A stretch of DNA of 6,043 bases from positions 1 through 6,043 of the forward strand of contig CAZGIX010000255.1 of NCBI GenBank assembly GCA_964525785.1. Reading direction: 5' to 3'. A program made the translations under genes and the position numbers. The notes under the pieces are model-generated. The model made no database searches. It was not told where the DNA came from and was given only the letters and a program-made list of their open reading frames with translations. How positions within the stretch are numbered: the first letter of the stretch is position 1; each line of letters opens with the position of its first letter. Origin of the DNA: JAQBDA01 sp964525785 (GTDB lineage: Bacteria > Chloroflexota > Anaerolineae > Anaerolineales > UBA4823). Positions 1 to 5,791 of the stretch are shown here, in pieces.

Positions 1-3
1 TTA

Positions 4-36
4 GTATGAGCCGAGTATACCCTACTCGGTTCATAC
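4..36. repeat. Inverted repeat / strong hairpin, 14-bp stem
   Basis: The arms at 4-17 and 23-36 pair over 14 positions around a 5-nt loop (18-22). The single non-Watson-Crick position (10 with 30) is a G-U wobble if transcribed rightward and an A-C mismatch if transcribed leftward. The structure is therefore best formed in a plus-strand RNA, which would suit the 3' end of a gene lying left of the window. No T-run follows on either side, so it is not a canonical intrinsic terminator. A protein-binding palindrome or a dispersed repeat unit is equally possible. Confidence 0.5.
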
Positions 37-61
37 CCGTAAGACAGTAAGGGCGTAAACC

Positions 62-100
62 ACAACAAACCCCTATATCTGGCGCGTAGAGGTTTGTTGT
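62..100 (-). terminator. Inverted repeat downstream of the STAND regulator, possible terminator
   Basis: The arms at 62-75 and 87-100 pair over 14 positions around an 11-nt loop. The one imperfect pair (72 with 90) becomes a G-U wobble only in a minus-strand transcript. This fits an RNA hairpin about 63 nt past the stop codon of the leftward regulator gene. The tract after the stem in that direction is T-rich but broken by G residues, so termination efficiency is uncertain. The right arm is followed by a short direct repeat of the motif TTTGTTGT. Confidence 0.4.
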
Positions 101-162
101 TCTTTGTTGTCGAGGTAAGTAGGACGACAATGCCGTTGGGAATGTTGGGGGTAGGCGATGTC

Positions 163-2775
163 TCAATCCATTTGGCCGGGCTGCCTCTTTCCTAAGCATA
201 TTTCCACAATTGTTTCCAGAGATTGATCCAATGGTATCTCTTTGATCGCCCTCATTCGATCATTGGCGATTTGTACCTCTGCTTCCAGAATCAATTGCCG
301 GGAGATTTCTCTTGTATCCTGGGTGACGGCAGTATGGTTCAAAACATGGCTCGCCAGTTCAAAAGCCCGTTCTGCCTCGCCATTACTCATATGCACGCGA
401 GCCAATCTCACAACGGCATCCAACGCCACCGGGATCGACTTCGCTTCGTCGGCCAAACGCAGGGCGTCCAGATAATTTTTCTCAGCTTGCTTCAGATCGC
501 CTGCCATGAATACAGCATCCCCCAAATAAATTAGAGAGCGAGCAATATCCCAGCCTTTGAAATATTCACCGAAGATCTCGAGGCTTTTTTGCAGATAGCC
601 CTGCGCTTCGACAATTCGACCAGTTGCCAGCGTTGCCAATCCAAGGTATCGATACGCCGTCCCCATCCCCCAGCGATTCTTCGTCCGCTCGCATAATGCA
701 ATGCTTTCTTGCATGGAGGTAATTGCCTCTTCACAGCGCCCCAGTTTGATCTGGGTTTCGACGAGAAAGTTCAATCCCAGTGAAATGGAATGGGGATCGC
801 CAAGCATCCGCCAAAATTCTAGACCCTCCTGCATCTGTTCGTATCCCTTTTGGTATTCACCCATTAAGACGTCAACATGTCCCAGGTTATAGATCCCGTA
901 CGCGGAAAACCAGGGATCGTTTGCCGCTCGCGCGTACGATAGACCTTCCATTATCAATTCCTTGGCTTCGAGATAATCGCCATTCAAATGCGCCAGGGTG
1001 CCGCTGAAAATCAGCGCATCGGCAAGAAGCGGCGGTTCATCGACCGATCGCAGGATGTTAATCGCGTCCCGGTATAGTTCCTGCGCACGGGCGAATTGAC
1101 CTGATCGGAAGCACAACAATCCCTGTTGCACAAGAGTCGATCCCAGTACCTTACTCATTTGGTTGTCGCGCGGCTTATCGATTAACGCCCGGACAAGTAG
1201 TTCCAATTGGTCAATGCCATCATAGATCAAGCCGGCGACCTCAAAATACCAGCCAAATGCGCGAACCGCCTTGCCGATGGATTCAAATTTCCCGCGCGTG
1301 ATCCCCCAATCCCAGGCTGCGCGCAAGTTGTCCAATTCAAGTGTCATGTCACGCATTGCCGCCTGCTGGGATGCGCTCTTCAATTTCCTTTCATATTCGA
1401 ATGCAAGTTGCAGGTAATACTCACTGTGCCGGTCGCAGGTTTCAAGACACCGAGGTCGATCTTCATCGAGATGAGCCTGTGCATATTGACGGATCACTTC
1501 ATGCAGATCGTAACGCCCATCTTGCGTGCGCCGTACCAGCGATTTGGAGACCAGCGATGAGAGCAGCAGTAGAGACGCTCCTGCAACCCGTTCGGCCGCG
1601 AGGCGATCAAACCCTCCGTGAAAGACGGACAGACGGCTTAGCGTGTCCCGTTCTGCGCTGGATAAGAGGCGCCATGAGTGGTCGAAGGTTGCCCTGAGCG
1701 AACGATGGCGCTCGGGAATATCGCGCATGGAGGTAGTCAGAAAATCGATGCTCGACTCGATCTCCTGGGCAATTTCCCTGCACGAGAGCATTCCTACCCA
1801 CGCGGCGGCGATTTCGAGCGCCAGAGGGATTCCTTCAACCAATTGGCAGATCCGGACCAGGGCTGGCCTATCCGCCTCCGTTAATTCGAATTCCGCATTC
1901 ATCCGTCGCGCGCACTGAATGAATAGAACAGCCGCGCTGTAGTCTTCCAGTCTATCAACATATTCGGACGGTGGTATGGGCAAGCCATGCAATTCATAGA
2001 TCCATTCCCCATGCAGATTCAACCGCTCGCGGGAGGTACAAAGGATTTTGATGCTAGAAAACTGCCGGAGGATCTCCGCCACCAAATCCGCCGCCGTGGA
2101 AGATTGGACCAGCAGGTGTTCGAAATTATCGAGGACCAAAAGCGCGGCTCGTTTCATTTCGCGCGCCAGGTGATTGAACAACTGCTCTTTCGGCTCTGCG
2201 GGACCCGAAAACGAAAACTCAAGCACCTCTGCAATGGCAGGAGCGATCAATTCCGCCGAGTTAATCGAGGCCAGCGGGACGTAATGAACGCCGTCGGGAA
2301 ACATGCCGCGCCAGCGCGAAGCGAATTCGATACCCAACCGTGTCTTGCCGATTCCACCCACGCCTGTCAGGGTCAACAGGCGGCATTGCGATTCGTTGAA
2401 TATCCTTTCCATTGCCGCGAGTTCGGACTCGCGCCCTAAAAGCGGAGTGGGAGTGAAAGGCAGGTGGTGAGTTGCAGGCCGGGGGGTAAATGAGGCAGGT
2501 TTTGTGCCAAGCGCGGAGGAGCGGAGACGTTCCAGGCTCAACTCCCCGCGCGCCACGCGGATAAATGTCGGCCTGTATTCTTCTGAAATTCCGAGCGCGG
2601 CGGCCAGTATGCCCGCCAGTTGCTTAGAAGGCCTTCGTTGCCCTGATTCGATCTTTCGCAAGGCCCCAACCGAACAAGCCGCGCGTTTGGCCAGCTCTTC
2701 CTGGGTCAAATCAAGCCCCTTACGGTGGGACTTGAGCCACTCGCCAAAGAAACTCGGAATTTCCAAGTCGTCCAT
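163..2775 (-). CDS. XRE-family HTH / NB-ARC (STAND) ATPase / TPR regulator
   Basis: This is an 870-residue cytoplasmic signal-transduction ATPase, probably a transcription regulator. Residues 8-65 form an XRE/Cro-type helix-turn-helix (LTQEELAKRA, then ALRKIESGQRRPS). A Pro/Thr-rich linker (about 90-111) leads to an NB-ARC-type NTPase. Its Walker A motif is GVGGIGKT (138-145), its Walker B is LLVLDNFEH (212-220), it has a CTSRERL sensor-like segment (246-252) and an EGIPLAL motif (314-320). A winged-helix region (about 360-440, including YDLHEVIRQYAQAHL) follows, then TPR-like helical pairs from about 500 to 830. STAND proteins are typically held off in the ADP state and switch on by oligomerising when the repeat domain senses a ligand or partner; the ligand here is unknown. 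The start ATG follows a weak purine-rich site (GGTGGA, 5 nt upstream). No effector enzyme domain is present, so a transcriptional role is favoured over abortive-infection defence. The gene diverges from the 4TM/cupredoxin pair and may control it. Confidence 0.92.
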   Translation of the reverse strand: MDDLEIPSFFGEWLKSHRKGLDLTQEELAKRAACSVGALRKIESGQRRPSKQLAGILAAALGISEEYRPTFIRVARGELSLERLRSSALGTKPASFTPRPATHHLPFTPTPLLGRESELAAMERIFNESQCRLLTLTGVGGIGKTRLGIEFASRWRGMFPDGVHYVPLASINSAELIAPAIAEVLEFSFSGPAEPKEQLFNHLAREMKRAALLVLDNFEHLLVQSSTAADLVAEILRQFSSIKILCTSRERLNLHGEWIYELHGLPIPPSEYVDRLEDYSAAVLFIQCARRMNAEFELTEADRPALVRICQLVEGIPLALEIAAAWVGMLSCREIAQEIESSIDFLTTSMRDIPERHRSLRATFDHSWRLLSSAERDTLSRLSVFHGGFDRLAAERVAGASLLLLSSLVSKSLVRRTQDGRYDLHEVIRQYAQAHLDEDRPRCLETCDRHSEYYLQLAFEYERKLKSASQQAAMRDMTLELDNLRAAWDWGITRGKFESIGKAVRAFGWYFEVAGLIYDGIDQLELLVRALIDKPRDNQMSKVLGSTLVQQGLLCFRSGQFARAQELYRDAINILRSVDEPPLLADALIFSGTLAHLNGDYLEAKELIMEGLSYARAANDPWFSAYGIYNLGHVDVLMGEYQKGYEQMQEGLEFWRMLGDPHSISLGLNFLVETQIKLGRCEEAITSMQESIALCERTKNRWGMGTAYRYLGLATLATGRIVEAQGYLQKSLEIFGEYFKGWDIARSLIYLGDAVFMAGDLKQAEKNYLDALRLADEAKSIPVALDAVVRLARVHMSNGEAERAFELASHVLNHTAVTQDTREISRQLILEAEVQIANDRMRAIKEIPLDQSLETIVEICLGKRQPGQMD

Positions 2776-2978
2776 TCTTTTCCACCAGTCGGGTCATATG
2801 AGTGAAGAAGTCTCGTTTGCCTTTGGGTTGTGGAAGGAATCTGTCTATGTCTGGTGAAAATTGTAGCATATTTTGGGTTAGTGGAAGGGTCACCTCCGTA
2901 GCCCCAAACCGCGCCGATCCCGTTGTTTAATGGCTCATAAGAACAACCGAAACCAATTTTATAAAGAGGAGACTTACC
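2776..2978. promoter_or_regulatory. Divergent intergenic control region
   Basis: This 203-bp gap separates the leftward STAND regulator from the rightward membrane-protein gene, so it must hold promoters for both unless one is read through. It contains the perfect palindrome TCATATGA (2794-2801), inside the predicted leader of the regulator. It also holds a short inverted repeat GTTGTT/AACAAC (2922-2927 with 2942-2947) shortly before the membrane-protein start. Either could be an operator for the XRE domain. No clear sigma-70 promoter is visible for the rightward gene. Confidence 0.4.
2860..2868 (-). promoter_or_regulatory. Extended -10 promoter candidate for the STAND regulator
   Basis: Read on the minus strand, this segment is TGCTACAAT, a TGn-extended -10 element (TACAAT). 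No good -35 box lies 16-18 nt upstream, but an extended -10 can compensate for that. Transcription would start near 2853, giving a leader of roughly 77 nt before the ATG at 2775. This is a sequence-only prediction. Confidence 0.4.
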
Positions 2979-3503
2979 ATGAATGCCTACCTGATAATCC
3001 TGTTTCGTATCTTTCACATCATCTCCGGAGCGCTGTGGTTTGGCGCAGCGATTTCCTACCTGTTCTTCTTCAAACCTTCGGTGAAAGCCATCGGTCCGGC
3101 AGGCCCTGAATTCATGCAAAACCTGGCCGAGCGGCGCAAGTACCCGGTGTTCATGATCACCACCAGCCTGCTGACCGTGCTGGCGGGGGGGATCCTGTAC
3201 TGGTTCTCGTCTGGCGGATTCAACGCGGCGTGGATCGCTTCGGGTCCTGGCATTGGCTTTACCATCGGCTCGCTTGCCGCGCTGGTCGCCTTTCTGGTTG
3301 GGAATTTCGGCATCGGTCCGGCCGCCGCCCAGATGGGCGCGTTGGGGCAGCAGATCGGCGCTTCCGGCGGGAGACCAACCTCCGAGCACATCAGCACCAT
3401 GCAGGCCCTGGAAAAGAAGCTGGCTCGCGCCGAGCAGATCGACTTTGTGATGCTGGTCATTGCCATGTTGACCATGGCGACCGCGCGCTACTGGACTTTC
3501 TGA
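2979..3503 (+). CDS. Four-helix integral membrane protein, CopD/DUF2269-like
   Basis: This 174-residue protein has four predicted membrane helices, at about residues 3-30, 54-76, 90-115 and 153-172. The loop between helices 3 and 4 is hydrophilic (ALGQQIGASGG, then MQALEKKLAR). The first helix carries RIFHIISGALWFGAA, with His13 and a G-x-LW-x-G pattern that recalls CopD and DUF2269-type membrane proteins; those families include copper or heme-linked members. The match is by motif style only, and the function is not established. The start ATG has an excellent Shine-Dalgarno (AGAGGAG, 7 nt upstream). The cupredoxin gene starts 35 bp after its stop in the same direction with its own ribosome site, so the two are likely co-transcribed. 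That neighbour supports a role in envelope copper handling or redox chemistry, which is inference. Confidence 0.85.
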   Translation: MNAYLIILFRIFHIISGALWFGAAISYLFFFKPSVKAIGPAGPEFMQNLAERRKYPVFMITTSLLTVLAGGILYWFSSGGFNAAWIASGPGIGFTIGSLAALVAFLVGNFGIGPAAAQMGALGQQIGASGGRPTSEHISTMQALEKKLARAEQIDFVMLVIAMLTMATARYWTF

Positions 3504-3527
3504 TTATTGCAGGTTAATCGCAGATAT

Positions 3528-3531
3528 GGAG
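3528..3531 (+). promoter_or_regulatory. Ribosome binding site choosing the cupredoxin start
   Basis: GGAG here ends 7 nt before the ATG at 3539. It lies too close to the in-frame TTG at 3533 to serve that codon. The ATG at 3539 is therefore the likely start, and it also places the signal peptide at the extreme N-terminus. Confidence 0.65.
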
Positions 3532-3538
3532 TTTGACC

Positions 3539-3964
3539 ATGAATATCTTTCGTATCTCGTTCTTACTTCTTGCCGTGCTGGCCCTGGTTGCTGGAGGCTG
3601 TACGCCACAACCTCCAGCAAAGGCGCAGGCAGATTTTGACGTTGTATTCACGCTCACGACCGCGATGGATACCGGAAGAATGACTTTTGTGGGAGTCGGG
3701 GGCGAGATCGACGGCGTGACCAACCCGGATTTAATGGCGCAACCGGGCGATACAGTCCAAATCACCTTGATCAATGGCGATGGCATGCCCCATGATTTTG
3801 CCATCCCCGATTTGGGTGCACACACTACCCTGGTAACAGCAAAAGGACAAACGACGGACCTGGTTTTTGAAATCAGCGAGGTTGGCGAATTTGCTTACTA
3901 CTGCACCGTCTCAGGCCATCGTCAAGCCGGGATGGAAGGCAAGTTGATCGTCCAGTATCCTTAG
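3539..3964 (+). CDS. Cupredoxin-domain lipoprotein, type-1 copper
   Basis: This 141-residue exported copper protein probably carries electrons on the outer face of the cytoplasmic membrane. Residues 1-20 form a lipoprotein-type signal peptide (FLLLAVLALVAGG) followed by Cys21, the probable lipidation site, then a short Pro/Ala linker. The rest is one cupredoxin domain. The type-1 copper ligands are visible as His85 in GMPHDF and then Cys122, His127 and Met132 in YYCTVSGHRQAGMEG. The segment GVGGEIDGVTNP followed by QPGDTVQITLINGDGMPHDF closely resembles, from memory of the family, the additional N-terminal cupredoxin domain of some copper nitrite reductases. Here it stands alone, and the two catalytic NirK domains are absent. 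It sits 35 bp after the four-helix membrane protein and is probably in its operon, so the two may be partners. It could alternatively donate electrons to a reductase encoded elsewhere. Confidence 0.9.
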   Translation: MNIFRISFLLLAVLALVAGGCTPQPPAKAQADFDVVFTLTTAMDTGRMTFVGVGGEIDGVTNPDLMAQPGDTVQITLINGDGMPHDFAIPDLGAHTTLVTAKGQTTDLVFEISEVGEFAYYCTVSGHRQAGMEGKLIVQYP

Positions 3965-3965
3965 G

Positions 3966-3988
3966 GGAGATGGAATTGTCCCATCTTC
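3966..3988 (+). terminator. Short inverted repeat just after the cupredoxin stop
   Basis: The arms at 3966-3973 and 3981-3988 pair over 8 positions, including one G-U, around a 7-nt loop. The repeat starts 2 nt past the stop codon. There is no T-tract, so it may be a weak terminator or a 3'-end stabilising hairpin. The rest of the gap up to 4078 has no recognisable gene. A short minus-strand open stretch there (containing KDIFIDSNLLVKV) could be a gene scrap, but I cannot assign it. Confidence 0.25.
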
Positions 3989-4078
3989 ACCTTGACCAGC
4001 AAATTGCTGTCGATGAAAATGTCTTTCTGGATGTGTATGCCATACCGACGTAGAGTTCGGATCGAAAGGATGTATATC

Positions 4079-4621
4079 ATGAAACTCAAAAACAAAGAGG
4101 AGGAGGCCGTGGCTGGATATCGCTTCTTAACTGTATGGTGGACGCCGGCTGCAACCAACCAGGTGTGGGAGTTTCTGGCCAACTACGCCGCCTGGCCGAC
4201 CTGGTGGCGGGGCATCCAGAGCGTCGAGGTGCTGCGTCGTGGCGACGAGAGTGGCGTCGGCACCATCCTGCGCCAGCGCTGGCGCAGCCGGGTGCCGTAC
4301 ACGCTCCTGTTCGACCTCGACATGCTTCATATCGAGGGTGGGAAGCTGCTCGACGGACGTGCGAGCGGCGACCTGGAGGGTGCCTGCAGGTGGACGTTCG
4401 CCCCGGTGGACGGTGGGACGGAGCTGCATTTCAATGTTGATGTCCGAACCGGCCGGTGGTGGATGAACCTCCCTATCCCGTTCGCGTCGAGCGGTGTGCG
4501 GGCGAGCTTCAAGACCATCATGGACTGGGGGCGCGAGGGTCTGGAGCGGACACTTGGCGTGCCTGTCGAGCTGCGCTCCACCGACGGCGAGAGGCGGATG
4601 ATGGCTGTTTTCGAGGGGTAG
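4079..4621 (+). CDS. SRPBCC / polyketide cyclase-dehydrase family protein
   Basis: This protein of about 180 residues has the helix-grip (START/Bet v1-like) fold pattern. It opens with the strand YRFLTVWWTPA (14-24), then the helix NQVWEFLANYAAWPTWWRG (27-45), which is typical of polyketide_cyc2-type members. Alternating beta strands follow (VGTILRQRW, YTLLFDLDML, CRWTFAPVDGGTELHFNVDV), and a long C-terminal helix (about 137-159) closes the hydrophobic cavity. Members bind small hydrophobic ligands; many lack known catalysis and no substrate can be read here. The ATG at 4079 has GAAAGGA 8 nt upstream. However, GTG at 4109 has a perfect AGGAGG 5 nt upstream and would begin directly at AGYRFLTVW, so the real product may be 170 residues. 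The gene is visibly GC-richer than its neighbours and lies next to gene relics, which suggests separate acquisition. Confidence 0.82.
   Translation: MKLKNKEEEAVAGYRFLTVWWTPAATNQVWEFLANYAAWPTWWRGIQSVEVLRRGDESGVGTILRQRWRSRVPYTLLFDLDMLHIEGGKLLDGRASGDLEGACRWTFAPVDGGTELHFNVDVRTGRWWMNLPIPFASSGVRASFKTIMDWGREGLERTLGVPVELRSTDGERRMMAVFEG
4098..4103 (+). promoter_or_regulatory. Perfect Shine-Dalgarno inside the SRPBCC gene, alternative GTG start
   Basis: AGGAGG here ends 5 nt before an in-frame GTG at 4109. It is a stronger ribosome site than the one before the ATG at 4079. The peptide between the two starts (KLKNKEEEAV) is charged and not part of the family fold, as expected if it is untranslated leader. 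Both starts may be used. Confidence 0.45.
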
Positions 4622-4652
4622 CCGCCGCACTCCCTCTGGTCGCCCAACAACC

Positions 4653-4829
4653 CTGTACATGTGGAGGATCTCAGATAGCGAACTGGTCTGGAATGAGATC
4701 AATAACAGAATGACGATCACCTTCTCACCGGACTGCCAGCTCCTGGTCTCCACCGACGGGCTGGAAATCCGCATCTGGCCCATCGGCAATAGTCAGGAGT
4801 TGTTTATCGGAATGCCAGCCTGTCCGTAA
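4653..4829 (+). pseudogene. WD40-repeat gene remnant, 3' end only
   Basis: Read in frame from 4653, this stretch gives LYMWRISDSELVWNEI, then MTITFSPDCQLLVSTDG, then LEIRIWPIG, and stops at TAA (4827-4829). FSPD-x-QLL-S-x-DG-x-IRIW is the signature of a WD40 blade. The preceding LYMWRISDSELV matches the last strand of the blade before it. About one and a half blades remain, whereas a functional propeller needs around seven. Upstream the similarity vanishes at about 4640, near the 3' end of the SRPBCC gene, so the body of the gene is gone. An ATG at 4659 could start a 56-residue peptide, but no ribosome site supports it. The GNAT gene begins 12 nt after the stop and its ribosome site overlaps this end. 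I read it as the tail of a deleted or interrupted gene. Confidence 0.7.
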
Positions 4830-4841
4830 AAGGTCGCAACT

Positions 4842-5783
4842 ATGGAAATCTTGGAATACAACGACGTTGACCCATTACAGGTATTAAATCTCACCCTGCT
4901 GTCGTTGGACTTTCCGCTCACGCCCGAACATGCCGCGCACATCCGCCGCACCGACCCGCGACATTTTCCATACTTCACGGTCAACGCGGTGGAAGATGAT
5001 GTGGCGTTGGGACAGGTAGGAGTCTTCCGTTTGCCAATGGTCTCAACGGAAGGACGGGAGGACGTGGGCGGTGTATGGGCTGTTTCCACACACCCGCAGC
5101 ATGCAGGATGTGGGATTGCGTCCGCTTTGTTGGAAGAGGCCCACAGTCGAATGCGTGACGCGGGTCTGCGCTTCTCCACACTGGGGACGAGTCGCTCTAG
5201 CATCGCGTACCGACTGTATCAAAGGCATGGCTACATTGATATGAACGTCTGGGCTACCGCGCTGGCGCGCTGGGAGACCGCTCACCAGCCCACACGCCTG
5301 CGCGCCGAGCCTGCCGGCCCTGGTGGATACGATTTCGCAGAGCGGGTGTTTTCAAATGTCACCGGCGATTACCTGGGCTTTGCCTGGCGGCATACCCCCT
5401 TCGCCCGTTTGCGCGATAAGATAAAGATTGAGGATGTTCGCATCTTATGGAAGAACGACCAGCCGGTCGGCTATGCCCTGGCTTCTGTAGATCAATCCAT
5501 ATTGCATGTGAGCGATTTGGTGTTGAGAAACGGGGTGAATCCGGCAGAGGCTGTAGCGGCCGTAGCTTCCCGGGTGAGAACAGCGTACGTTCAAGTAAAG
5601 AACAGTCGCCCGGTTGAAATCGCCAGCCTGAGGCAGGCAGGCTATCAGGTGGCACATCCAGATTGGAGCGCCTTCATGTTGAAACCTCTCGTTCCTGAGG
5701 TAACGGTCGAAGATGCCCGCCGCCTCTTCGGCGTCGGCACAGATCGGTTCTTGATTTCATGGCTGGACACGAGGGGCATTTGA
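4842..5783 (+). CDS. GNAT-family N-acetyltransferase with extended C-terminal half
   Basis: This 313-residue cytoplasmic enzyme is predicted to transfer an acetyl group from acetyl-CoA to an amine. The N-terminal half (1-145) is a complete GNAT domain. Its strand GGVWAVSTHPQHAGCGIASALL (77-97) contains motif A, the Q-x-x-G-x-G acetyl-CoA loop (Q86, G89, G91). SSIAYRLYQRHGYI (119-132) is the motif-B helix with the usual Tyr and the turn into the last strand. Residues 155-280 look like a second, degenerate GNAT fold: VGYALASV, LHVSDLVLR, a helix, then LRQAGYQVAHPDWSAFMLKPL. It lacks a motif-A loop, as in tandem GNATs where one half is inactive. The C-terminal tail is DARRLFGVGTDRFLISWLD. The substrate is unknown. 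The start ATG has AAGG about 8 nt upstream, at the end of the WD40 remnant. The gene is otherwise isolated and intact, and its stop lies only a few bases from the toxin relic on the opposite strand. Confidence 0.88.
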   Translation: MEILEYNDVDPLQVLNLTLLSLDFPLTPEHAAHIRRTDPRHFPYFTVNAVEDDVALGQVGVFRLPMVSTEGREDVGGVWAVSTHPQHAGCGIASALLEEAHSRMRDAGLRFSTLGTSRSSIAYRLYQRHGYIDMNVWATALARWETAHQPTRLRAEPAGPGGYDFAERVFSNVTGDYLGFAWRHTPFARLRDKIKIEDVRILWKNDQPVGYALASVDQSILHVSDLVLRNGVNPAEAVAAVASRVRTAYVQVKNSRPVEIASLRQAGYQVAHPDWSAFMLKPLVPEVTVEDARRLFGVGTDRFLISWLDTRGI

Positions 5784-5791
5784 AGGTCCGC

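Noticed and set aside
1..162. tRNA, small RNA or CRISPR repeat unit at the left edge
   Set aside because: The two hairpins do not form a cloverleaf, they are not copies of each other, and no spaced repeats occur elsewhere in the window.
1987..2439. Plus-strand open frame of 150 codons inside the STAND regulator
   Set aside because: It lies opposite the Walker A/Walker B coding region, whose motifs are intact in the other strand. Its own translation shows no recognisable fold.
163..2775. STAND ATPase as an anti-phage (Avs-like) defence protein
   Set aside because: There is no nuclease, protease, TIR or membrane effector domain. The N-terminus is a complete DNA-binding XRE domain, so a regulator is the simpler reading.
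2706..3389. Long minus-strand open frame of 227 codons overlapping the 4TM gene and the start of the regulator
   Set aside because: Its translation is low-complexity and Gly/Arg/Gln-rich with no domain. It runs through the promoter region and is antisense to a gene with clear membrane helices and an excellent ribosome site.
3056..3475. Minus-strand open frame of 139 codons inside the 4TM gene
   Set aside because: It is entirely antisense to a well-supported coding region, has no ribosome site, and is explained by the codon bias of the real gene.
3992..4078. Longer N-terminus for the SRPBCC protein starting at TTG 3992
   Set aside because: The extra 29 residues are Met/Arg-rich and not part of the fold, TTG at 3992 has no ribosome site, and two better-supported starts follow.
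4127..4789. Minus-strand open frame of 220 codons over the SRPBCC gene and the WD40 relic
   Set aside because: It is a product of high GC in the opposite strand, Pro/Arg-rich with no motif, and crosses two unrelated sense features.
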